In this document: piece after piece, positions 32,551 through 45,700 of the stretch
Layout: each line of letters opens with the position of its first letter
Position numbering within the stretch: position 1 is the stretch's first letter
Source: Brevipalpus yothersi
Taxonomy: Eukaryota; Arthropoda; Arachnida; Trombidiformes; Tenuipalpidae
Direction of reading: 5' to 3'
Length of the DNA stretch: 64,000 nt
NCBI GenBank assembly: GCA_003956705.1
Contig: QZCP01000184.1
Location: 3,336 to 67,335, forward strand
Program-made: the position numbers and the translations under genes
Notes under the pieces: model-generated
Seen by the model: the letters and a program-made list of their open reading frames with translations, nothing else
What the model was told of the DNA's origin: nothing
Databases searched by the model: none

Positions 32551-35500
32551 ATGAATAAGACACCTAATTTGGTTTCTTTGCTCAGCAACTTACCCAGTGA
32601 GTTACTAAGTGATCAAAAAATATTCAACTCAGTCCTCAAAGACAATGATATATGGTCACTGGTCAGTCAAAATAAGCAACAAGAATTGCTCAACAAACAT
32701 TTACCTACCTCATTGAGTACACAAGAGAAAGAAGAATCTATCAAAATGCTTCTTGACAATCAATTGAAAAGGTTCGATGATGATCCAATGGACAATGTTT
32801 TTGCTCACTTGTATGTGGCCAAAGTCTCGCCTGAAGTGTCCAAAACGATGGATGAAATAGCCAGATTGAAAAGAAAAGCATATTATATTCAAGAACAAGA
32901 ACGTCAATGTAAACTTTTGAATCAAGTTTTGACTCATCGAAGAATACTTTTCCAATTAGCAGCTGATTCATCTCCACATGGAATAAGTAGGCTTGATTGT
33001 GCTGATCCAAAAAATCCATTCTACAAAGATAATGCTCGCAGTATGTTTGAACACAGGAAAGCTCTGAGGAGAGAACATAGAGTGAACGCTAGATTGAAAG
33101 CAGAGCTCAAAAATCTTTTTCCAGATTCTCAAACCATGTCTTCCGATGAAGAAGATGATCTCAAACCAGGTATGTTGCTTGTCTCTGATGAATAGACGAA
33201 TCTATTCTTAATCCTTTCAATCTATTTCAGATGCTCGTGATCTTAGTTGTCTTTGGCTTCACTGTTTTCCTAATTCTATGTCGAAGGACACAGATATCGA
33301 TTCCAATGGCCTACAAGCGGATTATATCAATATGCTGAGAAAACATCGTCGTAAGAGGAAAGTTCTCTCTGAAAATGCATCTAATGATCCTGTTATGGAT
33401 ATAAGTAATATAACACTTGATGATATCATATCGAGAGTTGCCAATGATTCTGATGAAGACTCAGTTTTCAGTTCCTCAGCATCTTATGCGAACACTTCCC
33501 TCATCAGTTCCGGAGGTAAAGTGGTTGCATCTTCAGGTATCAAAAATAGCAATTCAAAACAATTGATGGGGTCAAATTTTCAATCATCGCGAAAAAAATC
33601 CAAATCTACCACATCCATTGATAACAACAAGGTCACTCCACCTCCACCACCCCCAAACATCCATTCTGCATCATTGCCTGCGGCAATTCAGCCACCAAAT
33701 ATATCAATTTCATCATCCATATGTTTTCCCACTACTCTTCCTCATTCATCATCATCTCTATCATCAACCAATGCGCTAAGTCTTTCTCCAATTGTCAGAG
33801 GAAGCGAAGCTGACAATGATCCAAGTTCGTGTCTTATGAGTTCTTTTGCTATTGATGCAAAGATGAGTGTTGATCCGATTCCCAATTCTCACATCAAACA
33901 AGAGCCAAAAGACATTTTCGATTTTGATAGCGAATCACCACCTCAATCATTGCCACTGCCTCCACTTTCGTTTGGAACGTCAAACTCCCAGCCATCCACT
34001 GTAACATCTTTCACATCATTGATAACTTCTCCATCATCTCAGTCATTCTCAGTGTCCACTCCGAATCCTCAACTGGCATCATCTTCATCCTCATCTCTCA
34101 CACCGATAACTTCTGTTTACCCTCCAACTGTATCGAACAATATTTCATCCTCTTCAGCCACCCCTAAACCAGCTGTGATTGATTCAGATATAATTGCTCA
34201 AATTCCAATATCTTACAAAAAGCCACCAACGTCTTTCTTTGCTCTTCTGAGAGATATTTTCTATATAAATGCTCCTAATGACTATCGGCTAACCCTACAT
34301 AAGGTTGAAGAATTGGTGAAAGATAGATTAAGAGACTATGATCCTCAGCTCGGATGGAACCATGAAATGGTCCAAGGAGCTATGAATTACTTGAGCGGAG
34401 TTTTGCCTCCACCCGAGATGATACCACTGGTCGATTATAAGGAGAAAAACCAACAGTGGCAGTGGATAGGTGTAAGTCGTGATTCAGATGAAGTTCTACT
34501 TTCTCTCAACCAAGAATGGCTCGAGGAGTTGGATAAAAATCGATCATTTTCACTTCTAGAATCATCTTCAGCTGCTTCTTTGAACGCAAACATGACTTCG
34601 TGGACTGTGCGTAAGGCTACCGAAGAAGAGAAGAAGATCTACCAGGAACAAGAAGCCTATCGTTATCAGAATCCACATAAAGCATTCACATTTCGTGTGC
34701 ATGGTTACACAAGTGTTGTCGGTCCAGTGAAGGGTTGCGGAATTGGGGCCACAACAGCCACCCACTCAGCTAGTCCTAATAAAGCGCGTGAACATTCGCT
34801 GCTAGTCAGCGATAGACCTCCTTTTGTGACTCTTTTGAGTCTTGTTCGCGATGCTGCTGCAAGATTACCCAATGGTGAAGGAACACGAGCTGATATTTGC
34901 GAACTTTTGCGAGACTCTCAATACATCCTGCCTAATGTGTCTGATCAGCAAGTGAATACGATAGTCAGCGGGGCTCTAGATAGGCTACATTATGAGAAAG
35001 ATCCTTGTGTAAAGTATGACGTTAATCGTAAAGTTTGGATTTATCTCCATCGTCATAGATCTGAGGAAGAGTTTGAGCGTCTTCACGAAGTGCAGATCGC
35101 TGCAGCTAAGGCTAAACGTAGTTTGAGTAAAACACAGAGAAAATTCTCCAACACCAAGCCATCAAGTATATCTACAAATTCTGCCTCTAGCTTACCCGCA
35201 ACTTCAATCACGAGTTGTGTAATAAATGATGTCCCATGTATAAATTCAAAAGAATTCAATCAACCAAACGTGGCTTCTACAGCCATCACAAGTAAGTTTC
35301 TTCAAAAAATTTCTGCTCAAAGTCGTTATATTGCATGAGGACGATGTCTTTTTATTTTTTCATTGAAAAATGAGTCTCTGTTAAAATAAAGAAGAAGCAC
35401 CCATACATGAACGAAGTGGACTTCTTATAATTAGTGGTAAAACTTCTCTCTCTGGACGATAGAGAAATTATTTCACTCTTTTCAATTGATTTCAAAAAAT

Positions 35501-36310
35501 TAATTTAAAAATCTATCTTAAGGTTATTCCAGTTCTTGACCAGCCTTCTCAAAATATTCATCAAAATCAGAGAATTTGCATGGCCAACAGGAAAAATTAT
35601 TGCTATGTTCAGCCTTTTCTCCTTCTCTAGCCTGCTTCTCCAATTCTAGCATTAAATTAATAATTTCTCTTCTTTTCCTCTCTCATCTAGCTTCAATCCC
35701 ACCAGTAAGCTCCATCGCAATCACATCTTCGCCGAAAATCGTCTCATCTCCCGCTCCATCAATATCAATACCTCCTCCTCCTCCTCCTCCTCCCCCACCT
35801 CCACCAACTTCACAGCCCCAGCCACCTGCTTCAATTCTTTCAGCGCAAATCCCAGTTTCAATCAATCAAGCTCCCATATCCTTACCAATCACTTCCACTG
35901 CGGTCACAAGCTCAGCCGTTTTTGCTGAATCCTGCAAGCCTGGGTCCACTCCAACTATTTTGTTACCAATCACCACTATACTTTCTTCATCACTTTCAAC
36001 TTTATCCCTTCCCTCATCGTCACCACATTTCGCGAATGCGGTTACACTTCAGCCCAAGTCCCCTGTTTTTTCCATCGCATCACTTCCCACTCCCTTCAAA
36101 AATGCCGATTCTACTGTATCCTTGGCAAATCTTCCCTCCTCAACCAGCGTCAATTCTAGTTCCTCGTTCTCTGCTACGCTTCCGCCTGGAACACCGGTGG
36201 TCAGCTGTAATATAACCGATCCGGATGGCAATAATGCCAAAAAGAAAGTTTTGAGAGCAAAATTAATCATTTTCAAGGTGCAACCGTCAGATCAAAGTTC
36301 GAAGAAATGA
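32551..36310 (+). CDS. NFRKB: INO80 complex subunit NFRKB
   Basis: Three exons: 32551-33169, 33231-35291, 35691-36310; 1099 residues (human about 1299). The N-terminal DEUBAD-type region (about 8-110) includes LPSELLSDQKIF and WSLVSQNKQQELL. Conserved blocks follow: PNSMSKDTD, LRKHRRKRK and LTLDDII-like NITLDDIISRV. A long Ser/Pro-rich linker contains IKQEPKD. Then comes the winged-helix core: KAFTFRVHGYTSVVGPVKG, REHSLLVSDRPPFVTLLSL (about 725-745), RDAAARLPNGEGTRADICEL, VSGALDRLHYEKDPCVKYD and LHRHRSEEEFERLHE. Exon 3 is low complexity with a run of 12-13 prolines near residue 920. Family role: metazoan-specific INO80 chromatin-remodelling subunit; the DEUBAD inhibits the UCH37 deubiquitinase. 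An AATAAA lies at 36624. Tail-to-tail with SPT6. Confidence 0.95.
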
Positions 36311-36623
36311 AGCTTGCTTCACATGAATCGTGTCATTTCGTTGCACCGCATCGTATAACTTAAATTCGAGAAAAGCTTTCTACGGATTTTCTAGCCCAAA
36401 AATTCTTCATTTGTTTTCCCTGATGTGAGAGAATTCATTGTCAATTCGCATAAGAGTCGATTCTCTTTACAGAATTTTCTACCAAAAAAATTCAGACGTG
36501 TAAATAATTCCAATTTACACTAACTTGATTATTCAAGCTAAATTCAATAGACTTTTCGAATCTAGTGAAGATTTCAAGCATACTTGTCATCTCAAAAATA
36601 GAAGTGAAAGATGTTTTTTTATA

Positions 36624-36629
36624 AATAAA
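36624..36629 (+). terminator. Putative polyadenylation signal AATAAA
   Basis: Hexamer 314 nt after the NFRKB stop, within the 404-nt interval to the convergent SPT6 stop, so the two 3' UTRs may abut or overlap. Confidence 0.45.
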
Positions 36630-36714
36630 GTTTCAAAACGTTCGATTTTACAATGATACATACATTTAAAGTAGAATGAACAAAATAATGAGCAATCTGA
36701 CAGTATTCTTCAAA

Positions 36715-39700
36715 TCAAAATTCATCCATGAGAGGAGTCTGATCACCCGTCGGGCGGGGACTGATGGACATTTGAGAAGATGCTCCAGGTGTTGCATAAG
36801 ATGGTGTTCGACCCATAACAGGTCGCTGCCAAGTAGCTGCCTGTCTTGCCCACTCTAGTCCAGGATTTGGGGTTCGCATTCGTGCAGCAGCGGCAGCAGA
36901 AACTGCAGGAGATGCCATTGGAGTCATACTCATGCGAGTCAGGCCTGGAGTACCCATTGCCGTTCTTGGAGCTGGGACGTCTCTAAAATGTTTCTTGAAC
37001 CATTCAATCAGATAGTCTATCGATGAGCGTCTGGCTGATGCGTTAGGCTTAAAAATATGACCCCTGAATTTTAGTCCAGAGGGAGTTATTGATATGAATT
37101 CGTGATAGCACTGTAAAGAAGGGAGAAGAAGAGAAACATTAAGATTCAGCTGGGATCAATGTGATAAGCGAGATTGTCTTACCTTTTCTTTAGGTAGATA
37201 AGAGAGTAGGAATTTACCGGGGAACTCTTTACATGGTGATACGATATATGGTACAAACTTGGGGTTCTTCAGTTTCTCTTCTCGCACAATTCTTTCAGCT
37301 AGCTCTTTATTTCCGTAAACATCTAAATGAAAACGCCTGTATTTGCATACTTCATTCGCCAACATTGCCATTGGAGTGACAAATCGAGCGATAATTTCAT
37401 CTAAGTCTTCGTAAATTTCACCATTAATAATTAACTGATGACCTAAACTAAAATCGTTATCCTTATTTCTTTCCAAAATATCGAAATGTTGGAGAACACC
37501 TTCACACACTTTCCAAGTTAGAGTTAGATGGTCAGGTCCTTTGGAACTTGGTCTAAAAATAGCTTCACCAATGTTTGCTTTACTCATCAATCTCTCCGAT
37601 TCTTGATAGTCAATATTTTGGAAAGAAGGATGGACAATAATTCTCTTGATATAAGTTTGTTTTGTTGCCTTCTTCTTGAGTTTTTCTTCTTCTTTCAGAG
37701 TATCTTGATCTTCGGCATCATAATCATAAAATTCGTCTCTAGTTGGAGTAAAATGATGACTTTTGTTGTTCAGATCTGACGAGCGACAAGTTAATTTCAC
37801 GTGGAATTTTTCTACATTAATATCAACAATCCTAGCATGGATGGTCATTCCAGGTTTAACGCGGTCACTTGGATCAATGACTTCAGAATTACTAATCAAC
37901 TCAAGGGGAACCATTCCAATCAAACCATTATCGAGTTTGACTCTTATTCCCATCGCTTCTCCAGGACACATTTCAGCGTCATAATGATTCCAGACTTCGT
38001 TCAATTCTAAGAAATCGCTCTTACGACAAACTGGACATTGCCATAATCCTGTTTCTTCATTTTTGATGGGATTGTTCTCATCCAAGGGCCCTTCAGGTTT
38101 TCTTCTTGAAATGCCAAGAACGGTTCCAAGTACAAGTTTGCCTTTGTAGAAAGTTTCAGGTGTTTCTTTGGTCAGAAGCTGGAATATTTGTTCGGAAGTA
38201 GGAAGAGGGTATGGTTCACGATGATCTCTGAATGGATGAGTAAGTTCTTCTCTAATATCATACAAGGTGATCTTCTTGGGGCCACATTTCTCCTTCTCTA
38301 ATTGTGCAGCAAAAGCATCAAGATCCAAGTCTTTCAGATTCTCAGGATTTTCCATGATATCTTCAACAGCGTTCGATGTTGGAACGCTGTTATCCTCGTA
38401 CTCCAGGGCATCAACAGCCATTTTTCTGGCTAGATCATAAGCTTCAGGATGAATTCTTGTGCTGTCTAAGACTTCAATGTTATCCTTATCAGTTAGATCA
38501 CTGATAGCAGCGGTATCAATTTTGATGAAAGCCGCACAATTTTGAAAGACAGCCATAGCTATATCCAAAGATTGGGCTAACTGATCACGAGTTTCCAGGA
38601 GTGGAGGATTAGCACGCTTTAAGTTACGTAGGAGAGCAGCAGATTTTCTGGGACCAAGTCCACAGATAAATTGAACAAGTTGGGCAGTATGAGGGTGAAC
38701 AAGTGTACGATTCACATCAACACCAACCTCATTTACCCTGTTGATGAATTCCAATTCCAAATTGAATACGAGTTCATCTTTAGGTATATGGTCTTGCAGA
38801 GAATGAAATTTAAGACATAAAAGCTCCTCGTCTGGAGTGCATAGCTGCGAAAACTCAATAAGAGGATCTTGGAGCCGTCTAGCCAAAGAAATTGCTTGAC
38901 GAAGGGTAGGAGGAAAATCAGGAAAATCGGCAACCGCTCGTTTTGAATTCATATAAACAAGAGAAAGTTCATCGTCCACAAGTTCTGTAGGAATATTGGG
39001 AAACTGTTCAGTTTCAACGAGATCTTGAACAATTGATACAAGATCTTGAACGATGTCTCTGCATACAAGAGATTTAGCACCAACACAGATTACATGGGGC
39101 CTTTTTTCAAGAATAAATCGTCTAAGGTTATCCCGGTCTTTATCACGAAGTTCTTTCTCTTTTTCGGATGCCTTCTCTCCTCTTTTCAGCATGTACAGAG
39201 GAAGCTTTATATGTTCACTGAATTCTCCGTCACCATCGACCAAGGCTGCAAATGATGAGCCTTCAGAATGATAAGCTAAAGCAATACCCAGAATTCTAAT
39301 TCCATCTCTGAGATCGAACCCATCTTCATTTGCAATCTGTGTGTCAACTTTATACGGTCCTATTTTAAGGTAGTCATATAGTTTTTTGCAAGCCATCTAG
39401 AGAGGAGAAATGAGGTCACATTAGAGAGCAAAAGCTAGATATTGTTTGGGAAATCTACCTTTATGATACCATCTTGACTTTCTCTCAACAATTTTCCCCT
39501 CAATTCCGTCTTGAGATCAGGCAGAATAAACTTATCGAGGGTTAACTTCAAGGCCTCTATTCGAAAGTTGTTCCATTTTTGCACATTTGTACTGAATTCA
39601 TCCTGGTCATCGAGAGATATTGGGAAATATGAATCACTCAATTTTTCTTAGTATAATAGAGCTTACCCTAGTGAAGTTACTCTTCATATCGTCCAAGTAA

Positions 39701-41849
39701 GAAGTAGTAGGATGTGCCTCCTTTTCATCTTCATTCCGTTTTGGATCCATAGTAATATCTATCTCCAGGAGACCATCTTTCTCAGCTATAACCATATTGA
39801 GAAAATCGGTACCATAGAGCTTTCTTACAGGTTTGTTTCGTAAATATTTCATTCGATGACAAGGATGATTCTCATCGATTTCTTTAAGACCTTTTTTGGT
39901 TGGTTTACAATGGAGAAGAGCTCTCTCTTCGAACGCAGCTCTGATTGTTTGGCGAGCTTTTGGATTGGAGCTAAATTGTCTAGCTATCACATACCTTGCA
40001 GCTTCAAGAACATCTTCAGGTTTAGAGAACTTGGGACAAACATAATCGGAAGCAAACTCCTCTGGATTGATAGGTATTTGTTCAACTTCAAACTTTTGAT
40101 AGCGGGCAGCCATATTTTCACCGAATTGTTCTGGAGTGAGACCAAAACGAGAGGCAACACCTAGAATTCCATATTCCTTACAGATAGTATAAGGATCTTT
40201 TCGTTGGGCCAATTTGAGCGAAGATAGTTTTTGGTTCATCAATTCTTCTTCCTCTAGAAAAACTCTTTCACTTTCTTCTTTGTTAGCAAGACGAGCCTCT
40301 GTTCGTTTCTCTTTCTCAGCTCTTATTCTTGCTTGTTTCATTTTAGGGAAATCACTTCCATAGTACAGCTGGAACTGGACTTGACAATCTCGAAGTTCCT
40401 CAAAAGATTTAACCTTATCTACTTGCACAATATCTGCAGAGCTGATGATTCGATTGTCTTCCCCAAGAGGCTCATCGGGCCTTGCTATTATAAGATCCTC
40501 TTGATATTTTCGCATATCTTGAATAAGTTTCTTCAAATTTTGCTTGCGCTGTTGCAGCTGGCACCACTTCTCATCGGCTTTGTATATTGACCAAAGATCA
40601 TCAATTGTTAAGCCTTCCACATATTCTTTTCTGTAGAAAGAGATGAAGGGTACCTCAAGTAGCTGGGTGCGAATGAATCGAAGGACATTCTTGACTTTTT
40701 CAATCTTTTCTGGATCTTGACGTGTGCTGACTTGTGGGTCTAAATCCAGATTTGGACTGGTCAAGTTTTTTACTTGTTGAGAAATCGGAGGTTTGAAGAA
40801 AACACAGTCATAAATCCATTTACTTTCCTCAGTCAATTCTTTTTCGATCTGAATTTCTTGTTGAGCACGAACTTCTGGATCTTCGGCAGTTGGTATCAAA
40901 TGTACAACAGGAGTTGAGCGCAACAAGAAACGTTCAGGTTGTTCTGAGGCAGTAATTTCTTTATCACGCTCGTTGAGGAAATTTTTCTCTAGTTCAGCAG
41001 GCTCATAAACCTCATAGATGGATTTTCTTTGAGACTTCCTACTTGCTTTCGATCTTCTCTGGCGTGGAGTTTCCCCTTCTTCCTCTTCATCCTCATATTC
41101 ATCCTCTTCGTCCTCATCATCATCATAGTTATCATAATTTTCGAATTCAGAGAAGTCAAATTCAAACCCAAAGACATCCTGAGCCTGCTGGAGGGCTTCA
41201 TCGTGGGGATATTTAGACCTACGCTTGCGAGGTCGAGATATGGGTCTATCTTGATCATCAACGATAAAGTTATCCTCATCAGATTCTTCAGAACCTTCTT
41301 CAAGCTGTTCTTCGTATCTACGCGAGGCAGATCGAGCATCACGCTCATCTTCATCGTCATCTTTGTCGTCAAATAACTGTTGTTCAATGGCAGTACGTTC
41401 ATCCGGTTCATCTTCATCAGAGTCCACAAACTTTTTAACTCTCTTAAATTTACGAGCTGGCCGTTTCAATTTGACACCCAAATTCTCTTCCAATAGGTCA
41501 AGATCGTCATCATCCAGATCTTCTTCTTGTTCTTCCTCTGATTCTTTATCTCTTTCACCAGCAGCATCTTCATTTTCTTCTTCCTCCTCTTCATCATTGA
41601 TGAGATCTTTCAACTCCTCATCATCTCCTGTTCACACACAAGTCGATGTAAAACTCACCATTAATACATTGAATTGGAAGAGCACAAAATCAATCACAAA
41701 AGACATAAAAGATGCATCTTACCTTCGTCATCCTCTTCCTCTTCATCGTCATCATTGTCTATTCGTAATTTTTTCTTTCTCGGCTGCTGTTGTTCACTTT
41801 CTGATTCATAATCTGATTCCTCTGCCTCCTGGTCCAAGTAGCCGCTCAT
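36715..41849 (-). CDS. SUPT6H: Transcription elongation factor / histone chaperone SPT6
   Basis: Five exons in order: 41849-41723, 41627-39667, 39602-39459, 39396-37183, 37110-36715; 1613 residues (human 1726), all phase-consistent. Acidic N-terminus (MSGYLDQEAEESDYESESE, then D/E-rich to about 190). YqgF-like fold starts near 765 (GIRILGIAL, KRPHVICVG, ELSLVYMNSKRA). Helix-hairpin-helix near 955-1060 (EVGVDVNRTL, FICGLGPRKSAALL). The death-like segment (LDLDAFAAQLE, ITLYDIREELTHPF, LTKETPETFY) precedes the S1 domain (GMVPLELIS, VKLTCRSSDL). Tandem SH2 follows (YIKRIIVHPSFQNIDY, IFRPSSKGPDHLTLTWKV, ELPGKFLL-like EFPGKFLLSYLPK). The tail retains GDQTPLMDEF. Role: histone chaperone travelling with RNA polymerase II, with the tSH2 binding the phosphorylated Rpb1 linker. 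The 64-nt third intron must be spliced at CAG|GATGAATTC to keep frame. Confidence 0.96.
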
Positions 41850-42761
41850 ATTCGATGACTAGAATCAGAGAGAGTATGTCCAAGTGTAGCCCAACAGTAG
41901 AACACACGCGGACACAATTGTGAACAAAGTTTACACTCATACAACAATTTGAATGAATCAAATTAAATTAAATATCACACACAATCAGATCAAAATCATA
42001 AGTAAACAAACATTGATTCAATTCAAGTGTAACTACAGTGTAATGTGTGTGTATGTCGGCATCAACATTGAACAGCCTCTCTGTGTAAAGCGCAAAGCTG
42101 CAAGACATAGATCAAAAAAGTGCGCCAAAATTGAATCTTTTTTAAATTATTATCTTAATCTTGATCAAATGAAGTGAAACAAATTTGATTTACGATTCAA
42201 TCAAATTCACATTTTAACAGCATGTCAATCAATATCGAAAATTAATCTTGTGTTCAGGTTGAGGTTTATTTAAATGTTACTAATTTTAATCGTTCTGATT
42301 TTTGGTACTGTTGAAAGTGTTCCATGGAAAAATGTCTGCCTCTAGTGGCTCAAGCCGAAATGATATTGTTCAATCTTTTCTGTTACAAAAATTTTGATCA
42401 TTTTTTCTGGGAGAAAATAATTTTCAATTGTTTTTGGAAGGGTGTTCATGAGATGATTAATTGGCTTAATTTTCATTTCAAAGTTTACCAGTTAATGGTG
42501 GAAGAGTTGGTGTTGAATTACAGTTTACGGTGCGCTTGTTGCTGCTTTCTTTCATCTTTCTCTTTCAAATAAAGTATTAAGTTGTTGAGCCAATGGAATG
42601 TAATTAATTTGTGGAGAGTGTTAAGATCAGATGATTATTGAAGTATTAACGAAGTCAACTCTCTATATATATGGTGTGATCAGATGATCAAGCTTTGATC
42701 TGTGGTTGTCTTGATTGTAATTTTTTTCTTCCCACGATTATTTCTCATCAATAACACAATC
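41850..42761. promoter_or_regulatory. Divergent intergenic/promoter region SPT6 - MED24
   Basis: A 912-bp interval between the head-to-head starts of SPT6 (-) and MED24 (+) with no coding signal. A TATATATA run at about 42665 lies roughly 90 nt before the MED24 ATG, but its function is not established. Likely carries both promoters. Confidence 0.5.
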
Positions 42762-45700
42762 ATGGAAGCCGGTAATATTGGCTCCACATCCAAGACTAGC
42801 AGTATCAAATCACTTCTACTTGAAGCATGGAGGGAAAGATGGACTCCTATTGATTGGGCTATCAATATCAAGAGAGTATTACCAAGAGGTGTTAGTGGTG
42901 ATGTATACGATTTGTCTAATTGTATACTCGTCCAAGCTCTTGTCGGACCCATACCAAATCAACTCTTCATCTCGTATTTAAATCATTGTATCAGCTCACA
43001 AGTTGTCTCTTATGGCGCAGTTTTATCATCAATTGCTAAATATCAAGAGTTTGAAAAATCTCAGTGTATTATATGTCTTTTGGGTAAGTTAAATTTTTCT
43101 TGTCACTTTTCTAGGAAAACAATCAATTTACTAATTAAGATGTGTCAAAAATTTTCGTATCTTCTTACAGATCTATGCATTAGTCTCAAACAGCGAATCA
43201 ACTGTTATGGCAGCGAAGAGGAATGCTTCTCACTTTGCAAATCTCTTGTTTCCTTAGCTCTATGGTTATATTCTTGTATAGCTCATGCATTAGATAAATT
43301 GTCTAAATCAAAGTCAAGCTCATCCAATCCAAGCACCAATCAATATAGCCATCATCATGCCTCATCGACACATAATTTCGCCAGTTCTACTGGCTCATCT
43401 TCATCATCATCTTTTGCCAATCTTGGTGCACCACTCGGTGAATATGCATCAATTCTGGAGAAAACGTGTGATATCCTCTCATTCATCTCATCTTCTTCAT
43501 TTTTGAAAGCTATTTTTCATGTTGGCAAATCAGATGATCAGGTGACCTATTCGAAACTTCTTAGCAAGATCAGTGAGGTTGAAAAACTTCTCTCAACTGG
43601 TAATCCACCTTCCTATCTGTCTCCATTGAACAACAGCAAGGAGCTAATTGATACAATTCTAAACTTTAGAAAAGTTTTGGAATGGAATAATCGTGATCCG
43701 ATTCACATTGCGATAGACTCCCTTAAAGCTCGCCGTGCGGCAAGTGGATGTTCGAATTTTCCTTTCTCAAAATCAGTTGCTCAAACTTTCAATGCCATCA
43801 TCGCAATCAATGCCATCTTAAATCCTACCGAAGATATTGACACTTTCACCCGGCAAATTATTCTTGCTGCCCGACTAAACGATGTTCCTGTATCTGAAGT
43901 TTGTTGCGAAGTTATTCGTTCATGTTTCATCGAACTTGCCAATCAATCAGGAACCGAGGGCAAATCTGGTGGTGATATGAGATGGGCCTCCTTTACTTTT
44001 CTGAAGCTTCCTCAATTTTTTTCACGGCTCTCAGCGCACTTGAATGAAAACAGTGAAAAGAAAATTAATGGTGATCTCGAAAAGGGAATAGAGAAGCTAC
44101 TTGTATATAGTCCGCTCTTGGATTTGACTGATCTCAAAATCAATTGCGATTGTCTGGAACTTTTTCTCAAAAGACTGATGCAGAATGGCTTCACAGAAAG
44201 CCAAAAAAATCGTATTATGTGTAAAAGATTTGAAGACTATCACTCAAGATCGAGAAAAAAACCAATACAAGAGGAAGGAACTGGTCTCATACTTTGCACA
44301 GAGCCAGCAGCGACCATACTTTTCAAATCATTAGACCGCGATTATTCCCAAAATCCTGAAGATTTACTAGCTGTTTTGGGTAAGATGGTGGTTAAAAGCG
44401 CGCTGGACGCCATTCTCAATTATGCTGCTGCGGTTGGTAAACTTCAAAGTTTTACCAATAAGCTCATTCTATTCAATGAGTTCAACAAAGAAACTTCAGG
44501 CGAAGGAGGTAAAGCTTCCCACTTTCGAACTCTTCTATTCGACATAACTTTCCTGCTCTTGTGTAAAATTGCTCAGGATTGGGGAACAGAAATTATTCTC
44601 AATAATTCGGAACCGAAAGATTCTTTTTTTGCAACCTGGTGTGCTCGAACTTTACCAGGAAATGGTCATTACTATCTTCCAGAAGCGATTCTGTCAAAAT
44701 CAGATCCAGCTCATGTAGAAAAACTGCTCACTCAACTATCTTCACCAAATTATAAATTCACCACTAGTCTCGTCAAATGGAATGAAGTTTGCAATAATGT
44801 GCCTGCAGTAGTCAAAGAGATTTTGGTGGCATGGGAAGCCGGTGCCTTGGCAGCTGATAATGTTAAACAGATTCTGGACAATCTTGTGAGCAAAATGTGT
44901 TGTTTATCTGTTAGTGCATCTGCATGGCTATGCTCTTATATGAGTACTTTGTCTCCAAAAGAATGGGACAAACCAATGGCTATGCTGAAGCTTCTTATCA
45001 CACCAAATAACAACTCTCAGAACGTTGTCACAAGCAGTAATGGTGACTATTCAAATTCCAATGAAGCACCTCAGGTTAATCAACCGGAGCAAGATGACTT
45101 CTATAAGGATCGATCTGCTTTCATGTCTGATATCGTTCGGAAAATGTTAAAAGAGCTTGATCCATCCAACTCTGACCTCACCGCCAGCATTCTATCACCA
45201 GTATCTCACAGTGAAGAAACTTTATGGAAAATATTAGAGGACGTTTTCTCGAAAGCTCACTCTCGGTCCTGGCTAGATCAATCCGGAATTCGTACGATCG
45301 ATACTCTTCTCACCTTCGGAGGTCCAAATTGGTTTGTAGGAGCTCTGATTCGACTGCTATTCCGTTTTGACCATGCCATTGATTTGAGTCGCGCTGTTAG
45401 CCTGATATTTGGGCTACTCCATCTCGAAATTCAACAATGTTCACTGTGTCTATTGGTCAATATACTTCCTGGTTATTTATTGAAATCAAATCAACAGGAA
45501 GTCCTAGTCGAACCGAAAACAACTGCATTAGCTCGACTCACTGTTATGACAATTTTTGCTGCTCTGAATGAATCTGAGGAGCGTAAAGCTGGTCGTGCTC
45601 GTGTCCAAAAAAAGTATGGATTCTGTGGAGAAGTTCCTCTAGACTACAACTTCAGCAATGGAGAGAATAAATTTCACGCTAATCATTCTGGTGAACCGAG

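Noticed and set aside
39603..39666. Alternative acceptors in SPT6 intron (actaag or ttgag about 15-30 nt after the donor)
   Set aside because: They would make introns of about 15-30 nt and run directly into TGA; only CAG at 39603-39605 (minus strand) preserves the frame and gives a 64-nt intron.
40989..41923. Open frames antisense or offset to SPT6 (Ser-rich and Met/Lys-rich)
   Set aside because: Shadows of the acidic, D/E-rich SPT6 N-terminus in other frames; no independent start or splice context.
42702..42761. Upstream in-frame hydrophobic extension of MED24 as a signal peptide
   Set aside because: MED24 is nuclear and the vertebrate protein aligns from just after the ATG at 42762; the upstream frame has no better ATG context.
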